Assembly (NCBI RefSeq): GCF_022129235.1 | Contig: NZ_JADQAI010000002.1 | Location: forward strand, 310,001-374,000 | DNA: 64,000 nt | Origin: Psychrobacter sp. Ps6 | GTDB taxonomy: Bacteria > Pseudomonadota > Gammaproteobacteria > Pseudomonadales > Moraxellaceae | Reading direction: 5' to 3' | Shown: positions 28,094-37,986 of the stretch, one piece after another | How positions within the stretch are numbered: position 1 is the stretch's first letter | How the letters are laid out: every line of letters begins with the position of its first letter | Made by a program: the position numbers and the translations under genes | Notes under the pieces: model-generated | What the model was told of the DNA's origin: nothing | Database searches by the model: none | What the model saw: the letters and a program-made list of their open reading frames with translations, nothing else

Positions 28094-28122
28094 TGACTTT
28101 TATTGTAAAGTAGTATCAAAAT

Positions 28123-28157
28123 AAAAAAAGCCAAGCATTTGATGCTTGGCTTTTTTT
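28123..28157. terminator. Bidirectional terminator between ppnP and the GNAT gene
   Basis: Perfect 16-bp stem AAAAAAAGCCAAGCAT (28123-28138) and its complement (28142-28157), loop TTG. A and T runs on both sides serve the two convergent genes. Confidence 0.9.
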
Positions 28158-28185
28158 GTGGGCATGTCATTCTCTAGCTCACTCT

Positions 28186-28638
28186 TTATAAGTCTTTACG
28201 GTACTGCACCATGTCTGTCTGAGTGGCAATGGCATCATAGAGTTTGCGAGCGGCGGTGTTACTTTCTTGTGTCGTCCAGTAGACGCGGTTACAGTCTTGG
28301 TCCTTAGCAAAGGAGTAGACATGTTCAATCAATGCGCGTCCTACGCCTTGACCACGGACATTATCCGCGACGTATAAATCTTCTAAGTAACAACACGCGT
28401 TAGTATTCCATGTGTTGGGATGCAGTACCACATGGGTAATGCCTACCAAAACATCATCCCTCCACGCCCCAAATCCATAAACAGGGATGTCGTCATCAAG
28501 CAGATTGCGCCACGTCGTCTCCGTCGTGCTTGATGGCAAATTGGTCTCATAAAATGTCAGATAGTTTTGCCATAAGTGCGCCCAAAGATCATGATCGGCG
28601 AGAGTTAGTGGCTTTATTTTTACAGGTGAATGGTTCAT
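28186..28638 (-). CDS. GNAT-family N-acetyltransferase
   Basis: 150 residues. The acetyl-CoA-binding loop is VRGQGVGRALIEHVYSF, after the beta-bulge strand CCYLEDLYVADN. The C-terminal helix pair contains SNTAARKLYDAI. Such cytoplasmic enzymes move acetyl from acetyl-CoA to an amine of a small molecule or protein. The N-terminal AHLWQNYLTFYET and the ITHVVLHP strand place it with PanZ/YjhQ-like small GNATs, but no substrate can be named. It is monocistronic and convergent with ppnP, sharing the terminator at 28123-28157. Confidence 0.85.
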   Translation of the reverse strand: MNHSPVKIKPLTLADHDLWAHLWQNYLTFYETNLPSSTTETTWRNLLDDDIPVYGFGAWRDDVLVGITHVVLHPNTWNTNACCYLEDLYVADNVRGQGVGRALIEHVYSFAKDQDCNRVYWTTQESNTAARKLYDAIATQTDMVQYRKDL

Positions 28639-28801
28639 TTTTTATAAACTTAAGTCGTGATTAGTGCTGAATTATGCCTCAAAAATGCAGCACTTAGAAC
28701 CCTTATCACTGCTATATTTTACACAGGATTACACTTTGTCCGTGGCAAACAAACAGCAAAAATAACCGCAGTTTATTATGCTAAAACCATAAAATTATTA
28801 G

Positions 28802-29932
28802 ATGAGTGTTTTTATGTGCAAAACAAACGAGCAGTCGACAACGCAGGATGTACGCCATGACTATGAGCGTCTCGCACGCCGTGCCAATCTGCGCTATGTG
28901 AGTGACGACGAACCAGGTTATGAGCGTAGACGTTGGGGCCGCGGCTTTACCTATCGCGATGCCACGGGCAAGACAGTCAAAGACAAAGCATTGCGTCAGC
29001 GTTTTGACGCATTAGTGATACCGCCCATGTGGTCGGAGGTGTGGATATGCCAAGACGAAAAAGGCCATTTGCAATCGACAGGACGCGACGAAAAATCTCG
29101 TAAGCAGTACTTGTATCATCCCTCGTGGAATAATATTCGTGACCAAGCCAAGTTTGATGCAATGATAGGCTTTGCAGAGGCGCTGCCCAATTTACGCGCG
29201 CAGGTCGAGACAGATTTGGAAGCAGAGTCATTGTCACGCACCAATGTACTCGCTGCCGTTGTGAAGTTGCTTGAAACCACGTTGATTCGTATTGGCAACA
29301 GCCGCTATGCCAAGCAAAATAAAAGCTATGGTCTGAGTACGTTACGTAGTAAGCATGTCAGCGAAACGGATAATGGACTTGCGTTTGATTTTGTCGGAAA
29401 AAGTGCAAAAGAGCATCATATTGAATTGCAGGATGAGCGTTTGATTGACATCGTGCAGGCGTGTTCTGAGCTGCCGGGCTATCAAATATTTAAATACTTA
29501 GATGACAATGGACATAAACAAGTCGTCGACAGTAGCGATATCAACGACTACTTGCGGATGCATACATGTGGCACAGACTGCGAAAGTAAATTATATAGTG
29601 CGAAAGATTTTCGTACATGGATGGCAAGCGTGCTCGCGGCAAGCTATCTATACGACGAGCTGCAAACGGCGGCAGGCGCTAGCATACTTGCCAGCGCACC
29701 AGAAAGCGCTGAGCGTCAGCAGCTGGTCACCGATATGGTAAAAAGCGTGGCGGCAGAGCTGGGCAATACGCCAACCGTATGCCGCGCGTCGTACATTCAC
29801 CCCATCATTATTGAGCGTTTTTTGGCAGGGCAATTTTATGATGATTATAAACAAGCACGCCGCGGTCGTACTAAAAAATATCAAAGCTGTGAGGAGAAAG
29901 CCTTACTAGGTTTCCTCAGTGCTGATCGTTAA
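28802..29932 (+). CDS. DNA topoisomerase IB (poxvirus type)
   Basis: 376 residues. The N-terminal beta-rich domain has GRGFTYRDATGK, IPPMWSEVWICQDEKGHLQSTGRDEKSRKQYLYHP. The catalytic domain carries ETTLIRIGNSRYAKQNKSYGLSTLRSKHV (first catalytic Arg), KDFRTWMASVLAA and the nucleophile Tyr in CRASYIHPIIIERF. These are the marks of the bacterial homologues of vaccinia topoisomerase. It relaxes supercoils of either sign without ATP by a 3'-phosphotyrosine intermediate. It is an accessory enzyme with patchy distribution in bacteria. The start at 28802 has no strong ribosome site; a start a few codons later is possible. Confidence 0.93.
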   Translation: MSVFMCKTNEQSTTQDVRHDYERLARRANLRYVSDDEPGYERRRWGRGFTYRDATGKTVKDKALRQRFDALVIPPMWSEVWICQDEKGHLQSTGRDEKSRKQYLYHPSWNNIRDQAKFDAMIGFAEALPNLRAQVETDLEAESLSRTNVLAAVVKLLETTLIRIGNSRYAKQNKSYGLSTLRSKHVSETDNGLAFDFVGKSAKEHHIELQDERLIDIVQACSELPGYQIFKYLDDNGHKQVVDSSDINDYLRMHTCGTDCESKLYSAKDFRTWMASVLAASYLYDELQTAAGASILASAPESAERQQLVTDMVKSVAAELGNTPTVCRASYIHPIIIERFLAGQFYDDYKQARRGRTKKYQSCEEKALLGFLSADR

Positions 29933-30129
29933 ATATCGCTGCTTTGGAAAGTACTTCGAAAATAACTTAAACATATGATCCTACAAGTTTTTTAAGTCTA
30001 ATAATGGCTATTTGATGATAAATAGTTATGGGTCATGCTTATTTACATAAAATAAAAATGATACGTTATGTATTGAAATAAGTATAAAAATGCGTTACTA
30101 ATAGAGCATGTTAAATACAAAGATACTAG

Positions 30130-30159
30130 ACGGTCTATAGGATATGACCGTTTTATAAT
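30130..30159 (+). promoter_or_regulatory. Promoter of the acyl-CoA synthetase gene with an inverted repeat at the -35 position
   Basis: A perfect -10 TATAAT (30154-30159) has no recognisable -35. In its place is the inverted repeat ACGGTC (30130-30135) and GACCGT (30146-30151) with a 10-bp spacer. The start codon is 40 bp downstream. The layout suggests a dimeric regulator that either activates or blocks this promoter. Confidence 0.5.
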
Positions 30160-30199
30160 ATGAATATCATTTTATCTGCTATTGCTAAAGGATTAGCTT

Positions 30200-31903
30200 A
30201 TGAACACCGCCTCTCAAACTCCTACAATCAGTCACACAGATGCTTCAGCGACACCAAAAAACTATACCGATTATTATAATAATTTTGATATGGATACATT
30301 GTTGTCAGAAATCTTTGGCGAGCATGTCGACGATCGTTTAAATGCCTATATGGCGTGCTGTGGTCGCCATGTTCGTGACGGCCGCGCTGATACTGCTGCA
30401 CTGGTACACGAAGATACGGCAGGCAATGTCACGCGCATGAGCTTTGGTGAGCTTGATAAAGCAAGTGCGCAGATTGCCAACTTACTACAGTCGTATGGCG
30501 TAAAAGCGGGGGACAAGGTCGCAACCATGCTACCACGTACGCCCGAGCTGCTGACCGTTGTATTGGCGACATGGCGCATCGGCGCGGTATATCAGCCGCT
30601 GTTTACTGCTTTTGGCTATGACTCAATCAAATATCGCATGGACAAAGCCGATACCAAAGTTGTCTTTACCAATGTAGAAAATCGCCACAAGTTTGATGAT
30701 TTGGCCACGCGAACCAAAATGGTATTGGTCGGCAGTACTGAGGAAGCTCAGACGTGGGGTGACGACCACTATCGTCAGTCCATGGAATCACAGGCGCAAA
30801 CGATAGTACCCGTTATGCTTGATACGGAGGCGCCATTTTTGCAGATGTTTACCTCTGGGACAGTCGGTAAGTCAAAAGGCGTGAGTGTGCCATTATCAGC
30901 CTTACCTGCATTTTACCTCTATATGCGTTATGCCATTGACCTGCGCGCAGACGATCAATATTGGAACATGGCCGATCCTGGTTGGGCGTATGGCTTATAT
31001 TATGCCATCACAGGGCCGCTGCTATTAGGTATCACGACTTATTTTAATGAAGCAGGATTTGACGCGACTAATACACGTGACTTTATGGTGCGCCACCAGA
31101 TTACCAATTTGGCGTCGTCACCAACGGCATTTCGTATGATGAAATCCAGCGGCGTATTTGACAGTGTTAATGAAGACAATAACGCCAAACTCGCTTTGCG
31201 CTGCGCCAACTCGGCAGGAGAGACACTGAACACCGAGGTCGTCAACTGGGTCGAGACTTACCTGGGCTGTCAGGTAAAAGATCAATACGGGCAAACAGAA
31301 ACCGGCATGACTTGCTGTGCTCATCATGCGCTAAAACACGAATCGCCAGTCGGCTCGATGGGAATGGCGTTACCAGGTCATACGCTCGTGGTACTAGATG
31401 ATGGTATGAATGTACTACCAGATGGTGAACAAGGGCAGCTCGCAGTCGTGGTCAGTCAGTCACCTGCCTTTTATTTCCGAGGTTATAGCTGGAACGAAAA
31501 ACAAGCCTTTGCAAATGACTACTATCTGACAGGCGATGTGGTTGAGCGTCATAGCGATGGCAGTTACTGGTTCTCAGGCCGTGATGATGACATCATTATT
31601 ACCGCAGGCTACCGCGTAGGGCCCACGGATGTCGAAAATACCGTGTTAGAGCACAAAGCAGTCGCAGAGTCTGCGGCGGTAGGAGTGCCAGATGAAGTGC
31701 GTGGACATACGATCAAATCTTATGTGGTATTAAAAGATGGCGTCGAAGGCAGTGAGCAGATTGCCAAAGAAATCCAAGAGCTGGTACGCAAACGTCTATC
31801 CACTCATGCCTATCCACGTGAGGTCGAGTTTGTGACCGAATTACCAAAAACACCAAGTGGCAAAATTCAACGCTTCTTGCTGCGTAGTTTATCTGCTGCG
31901 TAA
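30200..31903 (+). CDS. AMP-forming acyl-CoA synthetase (acetyl/propionyl/medium-chain type)
   Basis: 567 residues of the ANL adenylating superfamily. The P-loop-like motif is MFTSGTVGKSKGV; the adenylate-binding motifs are KDQYGQTETGMTCCA and YYLTGDVVERHSDGSYWFSGRDDDII; the catalytic lysine is in LPKTPSGKIQRFLLR. It activates a carboxylate with ATP and transfers it to CoA. The domain order and length fit acetoacetyl/medium-chain ACS enzymes more than long-chain FadD. The next gene, an HSD10-like dehydrogenase 72 bp downstream, points to acid degradation through beta-oxidation. AAAGGA precedes the ATG. Confidence 0.88.
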   Translation: MNTASQTPTISHTDASATPKNYTDYYNNFDMDTLLSEIFGEHVDDRLNAYMACCGRHVRDGRADTAALVHEDTAGNVTRMSFGELDKASAQIANLLQSYGVKAGDKVATMLPRTPELLTVVLATWRIGAVYQPLFTAFGYDSIKYRMDKADTKVVFTNVENRHKFDDLATRTKMVLVGSTEEAQTWGDDHYRQSMESQAQTIVPVMLDTEAPFLQMFTSGTVGKSKGVSVPLSALPAFYLYMRYAIDLRADDQYWNMADPGWAYGLYYAITGPLLLGITTYFNEAGFDATNTRDFMVRHQITNLASSPTAFRMMKSSGVFDSVNEDNNAKLALRCANSAGETLNTEVVNWVETYLGCQVKDQYGQTETGMTCCAHHALKHESPVGSMGMALPGHTLVVLDDGMNVLPDGEQGQLAVVVSQSPAFYFRGYSWNEKQAFANDYYLTGDVVERHSDGSYWFSGRDDDIIITAGYRVGPTDVENTVLEHKAVAESAAVGVPDEVRGHTIKSYVVLKDGVEGSEQIAKEIQELVRKRLSTHAYPREVEFVTELPKTPSGKIQRFLLRSLSAA

Positions 31904-31975
31904 CTACCCAATAGAGCGTTTATAGACGATTCATAGAAAACAGCTAATAAAAAGTGAAGATTTAAAGGAATAATC

Positions 31976-32767
31976 ATGCAAATTAAAGAAAACAGCTTTT
32001 TGGTCACAGGCGGTGCATCAGGTTTGGGAGAGTCAGTAGCTCGTGTGATTGTAGAGCAGGGTGGTAACGTCGTTATCGCTGATCTAAATGAATCAGCAGG
32101 GCAAACACTAGTTGCTGAGCTGGGTGATAGTGCGCGCTTTGTGCGCTGTGACATCACTAACGGCGATGAAGTGAAATCAGCGGTTGAGATGGCTGAAAAC
32201 GCTTTCGGCAGCTTACAAGGTTCAATCAACTGTGCGGGTATTGTAGTGGTACAAAAGCTGCTAGATCGTGATAACAATCCGGCAGACCTTGAGTCATTTA
32301 GCCGCGGAGTCAATATCAATCTGGTCGGTTCATTTAACGTAGCTCGTTTGGTTGCTGCTAGCATTGCCAAGCGCATAGCGAATGACAATAGTGCAGGCGA
32401 CCATGTAGAAAAAAATGCAGATCAAGGCATTATTATTAATACAGCCTCTATCGCCGCCTTTGATGGTCAAGTAGGTCAAGCCAGCTATTCTTCGTCCAAG
32501 GCAGGCGTGGTTGGTCTGACCTTGCCACTTGCTCGTGAGCTGGCACGGCATGGCATCCGCGTTATGACTATCGCACCGGGCGTTTTTGCTACGCCGATGA
32601 TGGAATCTATCCCAGAAAAAGCCCGCGAACAGTTAGAGGCAGGCGTGCCTTATCCTAAGCGTTTAGGCGCTCCCAATGAGTTTGCTAAATTGGTCACTCA
32701 TATCATTGACAATGCTTATCTAAATGGCGAGGTGATCCGCTTAGATGGTGCGATTCGTATGGTATAA
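31976..32767 (+). CDS. SDR oxidoreductase, type II 3-hydroxyacyl-CoA dehydrogenase-like
   Basis: 263 residues, classical short-chain dehydrogenase. The nucleotide motif is LVTGGASGLGESVAR, then NCAG, the catalytic Ser in NTASIAAFDGQVGQ and the YxxxK pair in YSSSKAGVVG. The acidic residue after the second strand (ADLNES) favours NAD. The tail region APGVFATPMMESIPEKAREQLEAGVPYPKRLG is characteristic of HSD10/FadB2-type 3-hydroxyacyl-CoA dehydrogenases. It is probably co-transcribed with the upstream acyl-CoA synthetase. AAAGGA stands before the start. Confidence 0.88.
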   Translation: MQIKENSFLVTGGASGLGESVARVIVEQGGNVVIADLNESAGQTLVAELGDSARFVRCDITNGDEVKSAVEMAENAFGSLQGSINCAGIVVVQKLLDRDNNPADLESFSRGVNINLVGSFNVARLVAASIAKRIANDNSAGDHVEKNADQGIIINTASIAAFDGQVGQASYSSSKAGVVGLTLPLARELARHGIRVMTIAPGVFATPMMESIPEKAREQLEAGVPYPKRLGAPNEFAKLVTHIIDNAYLNGEVIRLDGAIRMV

Positions 32768-32875
32768 CATTTGAGTCATTCATTCTTTTTGCACAAAACT
32801 TATCTAAATAGTCTGACATAGTACTTTGATACATATGATTAATGACGAAAAATTCATTATGAGGATCAAAGCACT

Positions 32876-33451
32876 ATGTTATTTTTTTGCAAAAACACAC
32901 ATTCATCTGATAAGTTACGCCCATACAGCTGGCTTATCAGTATTTGCGTTACTGTCGTTATCAGCGCCAGTGTTATTGCGTATCTCAAAAGCTTCTCAAG
33001 CCATCACAAGCCAATACCGTCCTCAATAGTTATTGATAAAATCGTTGTCGATAAATCAGATCGCATTTTACAGTTAATCAGTCAAAGCACCGTCATCAGG
33101 TCGTATCGCATTGCACTAGGCGGCAATCCAGTGGGTCATAAGCAGCAAGAAGGGGATCAGCGTACGCCGACAGGTATTTATACTTTGGATTATAAAAATG
33201 AAAACTCTATTGCGCATCGTTCTATCCATATTAGCTATCCTAATGATGAAGACAAGGTACGAGCGAAGTCATTAGGGGTCAATCCGGGCGGCGATATTAT
33301 GATTCATGGGCAAATGAATGGCTTTGGACATTTGGGCTGGTTGAATCAACAACGCGATTGGACCGATGGTTGTATCGCAGTTACCAATGATGAGATGGAT
33401 GAAATTATGGCAGCGGTGATACTTGGTACTCCTATCAAAATTGTGGAGTAG
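32876..33451 (+). CDS. Membrane-anchored L,D-transpeptidase (YkuD domain)
   Basis: 191 residues. One N-terminal hydrophobic helix (about 18-36) anchors it with the catalytic part in the periplasm. The YkuD domain runs from about 50 to the end: RTPTGIYTLDYKN, then H144 in MIHGQMNGFGH and the nucleophile C166 in DWTDGCIAVTN. It forms 3-3 cross-links in peptidoglycan or attaches proteins to it; small single-domain members can also act on other murein ends. No LysM or peptidoglycan-binding domain is present. The family assignment is firm, the exact reaction is not. Confidence 0.88.
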   Translation: MLFFCKNTHSSDKLRPYSWLISICVTVVISASVIAYLKSFSSHHKPIPSSIVIDKIVVDKSDRILQLISQSTVIRSYRIALGGNPVGHKQQEGDQRTPTGIYTLDYKNENSIAHRSIHISYPNDEDKVRAKSLGVNPGGDIMIHGQMNGFGHLGWLNQQRDWTDGCIAVTNDEMDEIMAAVILGTPIKIVE

Positions 33452-33765
33452 CATAATCGGATTATGATTTGGTCTATGGTCAATAAGTGCAGTGCATTGC
33501 TCATTACCATATTCAACGGCGATTTCTCTTTAACTTATATCAATAAGATGACGTTTCCTATATCCAAACTTGCTTTAATTATTATTAATAATTTATTTAA
33601 ATATTATTAATAATAAATATCATTGTCTTAAGTAAGGTTTTATTTGGTAATTGTCTTGAAATAGGTGTGTATATACCTTATATAAGTGACAGATAACAGT
33701 GGGCACTAAACTAAGAGGGTCCCTAGAAGGCCTACTGATAATACCAATTATAAAAGGATATAAAC
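33452..33765 (+). promoter_or_regulatory. clpB promoter region with heat-shock-like promoter and twin AT palindromes
   Basis: 314 bp without a gene. CTTGAAA (33655-33661) followed 14-15 bp later by CCTTATAT (33676-33683) resembles the sigma-32 consensus, with a perfect -35. A sigma-70 reading overlaps it: TTGAAA 33656-33661, 17 bp, TATATA 33679-33684. Upstream lie two copies of the 12-bp palindrome ATTATTAATAAT (33581-33592 and 33603-33614), 22 bp apart centre to centre, which also form a 14-bp inverted repeat. Confidence 0.6.
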
Positions 33766-36363
33766 ATGAGATTTGAGAAGTTTACTCAAAAACTGCAATC
33801 CGCCATTCAAGAAGCTCAGAGCCTAGCATTAGGTCGCGATCATACGGGTATTGATCCTGTGCATTTGCTTGCGGTATTGCTACAAGATGAGTCTAATTTA
33901 TCTATTTGCCAACAAGCAGGTGCTTCTATTCCAGCGCTAAAAAATGGCGTTGCCAAAGCACTAGATAACCAAGCGACCATTTCGGAGCCGACAGGTGACG
34001 TCAACCTAAACCCAAACTCGGTAAAAATCTTGAACTTGGCAGATCGTCAGGCGCAAAAAGAAGGCGATGATTTTATCGCGACTGAATGGGTCATGTTGGC
34101 ACTTGCTGAGCAGGGTGAAACCAAAAAGATATTTGAAAGTGCAGGCGTAACGGCTAGCAAACTAAAAGCGGTGATTGAGCAGCTGCGTGGCGATGATACG
34201 GTGAATAACCAAAACGCAGAAGATCAGCGTGATGCACTCAACAAATATACGATCAACCTGACTGAACAAGCGGAGCTTGGCAAGCTAGATCCAGTGATTG
34301 GCCGTGACGAAGAGATTCGCCGTACCATTCAGGTGCTGTCACGCCGTACCAAGAATAACCCTGTGCTCATCGGTGAGCCGGGTGTCGGTAAGACGGCTAT
34401 CGTTGAAGGCTTGGCACAAAAAATCATTAATGGTGACGTGCCAGAAGGTCTGCGCCGTAAAGAAGTGTTGTCGTTAGATTTAGGTGCGCTCATTGCAGGC
34501 GCAAAATTCCGCGGTGAGTTCGAAGAGCGTCTCAAAAGCGTATTGAGCGACTTGGCTAAGCAAGAAGGCAACGTCATCTTGTTTATTGATGAGCTGCATA
34601 CCATGGTTGGTGCGGGTAAATCTGAAGGCGCGATGGATGCGGGTAATATGCTAAAACCTGCATTGGCACGCGGTGAGCTGCATTGTGTCGGTGCAACGAC
34701 GCTGGACGAGTACCGCAAGTACATCGAAAAAGATGCTGCGCTTGAGCGGCGTTTCCAAAAAGTGTTGGTCGATGAGCCAACGGTTGAAGACACCATCGCG
34801 ATATTACGTGGCCTAAAAGAGCGTTACGAGCTACATCACGGCGTCGACATTCAAGACAGTGCCATTATCGCTGCTGCGCGTATGAGTCATCGCTACATCA
34901 CTGATCGTAAGCTACCAGATAAGGCGATTGATTTAATTGATGAAGCGGCCAGTCGTCTGCGCATGGAGATGGACAGTAAACCTGAATCATTAGGTAAGCT
35001 TGATAGCCGCCTCATTCAGCTAAAAATGCAGCGCGAAGTACTCAAAAACGAAGAGGATGCTGGCGCGCAAGCCGAGCGTAAAATGCTCGATGCGCAAATA
35101 GCAGAGTTAGAAAAAGAGTACGCTGATCTCAACGAGGTTTGGCAGGCAGAGAAAGCACTGGTCAAAGGCAGTCAACAGCTAAAAGACGAGCTAGATAAGG
35201 CCCGTATTGCCTATGACAAAGCCAGCCGCGAAGGCGATTATGAGACCATGAGTAAGCTGCAATACGAAACCATTCCGCAGTTAGAACGTCGTATTCATGA
35301 GTCTGATTTGGCTGAGCAAAAAGAGCAAACAGGTGAAGGTAACGGTGTCAAACTGCTACGGAACAAAGTCACCGACAATGAAATTGCAGAAGTGGTGGCA
35401 GCCGCAACTGGTATTCCAGTCAGCAAAATGATGCAAGGCGAGCGTGATAAGATGATCGCAATGGAAGAAAAGCTCCATGAGCGTGTTATCGGTCAAAACG
35501 AAGCGGTCGAATCGGTGGCCAATGCGGTACGTCGTAGCCGTGCAGGATTGTCTGATCCCAATCGTCCTTCAGGCTCGTTTTTGTTCTTAGGACCTACTGG
35601 TGTTGGTAAGACAGAGCTGACCAAATCACTAGCGAACTTCTTGTTTGACTCTAAAGATGCGATCGTACGTATCGACATGAGTGAATATATGGAAAAACAC
35701 AGCGTTAGCCGCTTAGTGGGCGCGCCTCCAGGTTATGTCGGTTATGAAGAAGGCGGTACATTAACGGAAGCGGTACGCCGTAAGCCATACAGCGTCATAT
35801 TGTTCGATGAAGTAGAAAAAGCGCATCCTGATGTGTTCAACATCTTGCTGCAAGTATTGGATGATGGTCGCTTAACCGATTCGCAAGGTCGGGTGGTAGA
35901 TTTCAAAAATACCGTCATTATTATGACCAGTAACTTGGGTTCGCATAAGATCCAAGAAATGGTTGGCGAGAGCTACGAGGATATCAAAGCGGAAGTGATG
36001 GATTCGGTTGGGCAGCATTTCCGTCCAGAGTTCGTCAACCGTATTGACGAGATTGTGGTCTTCCATCCGCTTGGTATGTCGCAGATGGCAGGTATTGCTG
36101 ATATTCAATTGAATCGCTTACGTCAGCGTATCCAAGAGCGTGAGATGGATATTGAGCTATCAGCCGATGCGATGAATAAATTGGTTGCCGTCGGTTATGA
36201 TCCAGTTTATGGCGCTCGTCCTTTGAAGCGTGCCATTCAGCAAGAGATCGAAAACCCATTGTCATTGAAACTATTAGCAGGTGATTTTGTCGCTGGTGAC
36301 ATTATCAAAGTCGATGTTGGTGCTGACGACAAGCTAACTTTTGATAAGCTTAGAATGAGCTAA
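33766..36363 (+). CDS. clpB: ATP-dependent chaperone ClpB
   Basis: 865 residues, full length. In order: the N-domain repeats ([20 protein letters not shown]), AAA module 1 with [10 protein letters not shown] and the Walker [13 protein letters not shown], and the M-domain coiled coil (about 400-530, rich in Glu, Lys and Gln) that marks ClpB rather than ClpA. AAA module 2 follows, with [10 protein letters not shown] and [15 protein letters not shown]. It works with DnaK to pull proteins out of aggregates. The ClpP-binding tripeptide loop of ClpA/X is absent, as expected. A heat-shock-type promoter is visible upstream and a terminator downstream. Confidence 0.98.
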   Translation: MRFEKFTQKLQSAIQEAQSLALGRDHTGIDPVHLLAVLLQDESNLSICQQAGASIPALKNGVAKALDNQATISEPTGDVNLNPNSVKILNLADRQAQKEGDDFIATEWVMLALAEQGETKKIFESAGVTASKLKAVIEQLRGDDTVNNQNAEDQRDALNKYTINLTEQAELGKLDPVIGRDEEIRRTIQVLSRRTKNNPVLIGEPGVGKTAIVEGLAQKIINGDVPEGLRRKEVLSLDLGALIAGAKFRGEFEERLKSVLSDLAKQEGNVILFIDELHTMVGAGKSEGAMDAGNMLKPALARGELHCVGATTLDEYRKYIEKDAALERRFQKVLVDEPTVEDTIAILRGLKERYELHHGVDIQDSAIIAAARMSHRYITDRKLPDKAIDLIDEAASRLRMEMDSKPESLGKLDSRLIQLKMQREVLKNEEDAGAQAERKMLDAQIAELEKEYADLNEVWQAEKALVKGSQQLKDELDKARIAYDKASREGDYETMSKLQYETIPQLERRIHESDLAEQKEQTGEGNGVKLLRNKVTDNEIAEVVAAATGIPVSKMMQGERDKMIAMEEKLHERVIGQNEAVESVANAVRRSRAGLSDPNRPSGSFLFLGPTGVGKTELTKSLANFLFDSKDAIVRIDMSEYMEKHSVSRLVGAPPGYVGYEEGGTLTEAVRRKPYSVILFDEVEKAHPDVFNILLQVLDDGRLTDSQGRVVDFKNTVIIMTSNLGSHKIQEMVGESYEDIKAEVMDSVGQHFRPEFVNRIDEIVVFHPLGMSQMAGIADIQLNRLRQRIQEREMDIELSADAMNKLVAVGYDPVYGARPLKRAIQQEIENPLSLKLLAGDFVAGDIIKVDVGADDKLTFDKLRMS

Positions 36364-36410
36364 TCACTTTAGCTTTGACGTCTTTATAACCCAACTGTAC
36401 GTTTAAAACA

Positions 36411-36446
36411 AACCCCTCATCTACAATCGTAGGTAAGGGGTTTTTC
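36411..36446 (+). terminator. Terminator after clpB
   Basis: AACCCCT at 36411-36417 pairs with AGGGGTT at 36436-36442, with an inner TCTAC/GTAGG stem, and five T residues follow. Confidence 0.85.
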
Positions 36447-36554
36447 GTTTACGGTGGTATTTTACGTTACTGTTTTTTTACCATTTAAATATCAAGACTA
36501 TGCTATAAATAAATGGATGACCAAAAATGCCAATCGGATAGAAAGGACAAAACA

Positions 36555-37820
36555 GTGACAACCCCTATTGAACGTGTAAGTCTGCCCTTAACATCGCCGT
36601 TACTCATTGCGGCTTTATTGTTTAGTACATCAGCTTGCTCCAATCCTGCAACCGTCAATACCAGCAACAACGTGCCAGAACAGAAAGAGAGCCAAACCTC
36701 CAAAGCAGATGTGCAGACAAGTGATGCTCAAGTTAGCGCAGACAAGCCTGAGTTTACAACCAAAGCGGTTGCAACTTTTGATGAGCCTTGGGCCATGACA
36801 GCACTACCCAGTACAGATGGCAAAGCGCCCAAACTACTGGTGACGCAAAAAACAGGGGAGCTGTTCATTGTAGATACCGCGACGGGTAGCAAAACACAAG
36901 TAGCAGGTATTCCTAAAGTGGCCTACGGTGGTCAAGGTGGTTTGGGAGATATTATATTAGCGCCAGATTATGCGACTTCGAATGCTGTATATATCAGCTA
37001 CGTAGAAGCAGGAAAGGGAAGTGATAGTAATAAGTTTGGGGCAAAAGTAATCAAAGCGACGCTTGCAGGATTAGGTACGAATGCGCCCACACTACAGGCC
37101 ATCACGCCTATTTGGGAGCAATCTCCAAAAGTCACGGGGCAAGGTCACTACAGCCATCGCTTATTGTTTTCACCTGACGGACAGTATCTATATATCAGCT
37201 CAGGAGAACGCCAGAAAAAAGAACCTGCACAAGATATGAGCATGAATCTAGGTAAGATTATTAGATTGTATGCTGACGGCTCGGTGCCAAAAGACAATCC
37301 ATTTGTCAATGATAGCAATGACATTGCCTCTCAGTTTTGGACAATGGGTAATCGCAATGTGCTTGGCATAAGATTTGATGAAAGCGGCAGGCTTTGGGCA
37401 AACGAGATGGGGCCAAAGGGTGGTGATGAATTTAATCTGATTGAAAAAGGCAAAAACTACGGCTGGCCGATTGTATCAAATGGTCGTAATTATTCAGGCA
37501 CACCAATCCCAGATCACGACACTCGCCCTGAGTTTGAAAGGCCTAAAATCACATGGACACCCGTTATTTCACCGTCATCACTGAGTCTATATACGGCTGG
37601 TAGCCACAATGACTTTCCAGCATTACAAGGCGATTTTTTAATCAGTGGTTTATCATCAAAAGCGCTTATTGTCGTAAGTGTCGATGAAGATGATAGTGCT
37701 ACTGAACGATATCGTTATGACATGGGTGAGCGTGTTCGTAGCGTGCTGGCAGTTGATGGACAAGTGTGGGCATTGGAAGATGGTGACGGTGGACGATTAC
37801 TCAGATTATTGCCTAAATAA
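36555..37820 (+). CDS. PQQ-dependent sugar dehydrogenase lipoprotein (aldose sugar dehydrogenase-like)
   Basis: I place the start at GTG 36555, seven bases after AAAGGA; a frame from 36513 adds 14 residues without a ribosome site. The product has a lipoprotein signal (PLLIAALLFSTSACS, lipid on the Cys), then a disordered Ser/Thr/Gln spacer, then the GSDH beta-propeller. Family motifs are AYGGQGGLGDIILAPDY, GQGHYSHRLLFSPDG with the catalytic His, GNRNVLGIRFDESG and GGDEFNLIEKGKNYGWP. Homologues such as E. coli YliI oxidise sugars with PQQ. The enzyme would sit in the periplasm, tethered to a membrane. No PQQ synthesis genes are in the window. Confidence 0.87.
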   Translation: MTTPIERVSLPLTSPLLIAALLFSTSACSNPATVNTSNNVPEQKESQTSKADVQTSDAQVSADKPEFTTKAVATFDEPWAMTALPSTDGKAPKLLVTQKTGELFIVDTATGSKTQVAGIPKVAYGGQGGLGDIILAPDYATSNAVYISYVEAGKGSDSNKFGAKVIKATLAGLGTNAPTLQAITPIWEQSPKVTGQGHYSHRLLFSPDGQYLYISSGERQKKEPAQDMSMNLGKIIRLYADGSVPKDNPFVNDSNDIASQFWTMGNRNVLGIRFDESGRLWANEMGPKGGDEFNLIEKGKNYGWPIVSNGRNYSGTPIPDHDTRPEFERPKITWTPVISPSSLSLYTAGSHNDFPALQGDFLISGLSSKALIVVSVDEDDSATERYRYDMGERVRSVLAVDGQVWALEDGDGGRLLRLLPK

Positions 37821-37951
37821 CATCATGATAAAGCTGCTTTTCGATCTGTATTTATGTAGACATTTTAAAAAAACTATCAATCTTATTAGAATAAGTTAAA
37901 GGTTTTATCAAGTTTTATTTTGTAATTGATTGATAGTTAAAGCCTATTTTG

Positions 37952-37970
37952 TTAAGGTAATATTCCTTAA
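37952..37970 (+). promoter_or_regulatory. Palindrome 17 bp before the first BCCT gene
   Basis: TTAAGG (37952-37957) and CCTTAA (37965-37970) around TAATATT. It overlaps the expected ribosome-binding region, where no good Shine-Dalgarno sequence is seen, so a role in translation control or as an operator is possible. Confidence 0.3.
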
Positions 37971-37986
37971 ATTTTGAGACTTGCAC

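Noticed and set aside
28657..28860. 67-codon frame just upstream of topoisomerase IB
   Set aside because: It overlaps the topoisomerase start, has no ribosome site and no protein-like pattern.
33579..33616. Terminator reading of the AT inverted repeat before clpB
   Set aside because: The arms contain no G or C, so the hairpin would be too weak, and it stands in a promoter region.
36513..36554. ATG 36513 as start of the PQQ sugar dehydrogenase
   Set aside because: GTG 36555 has AAAGGA at good spacing and gives a normal lipoprotein signal; the ATG adds a charged leader before it.
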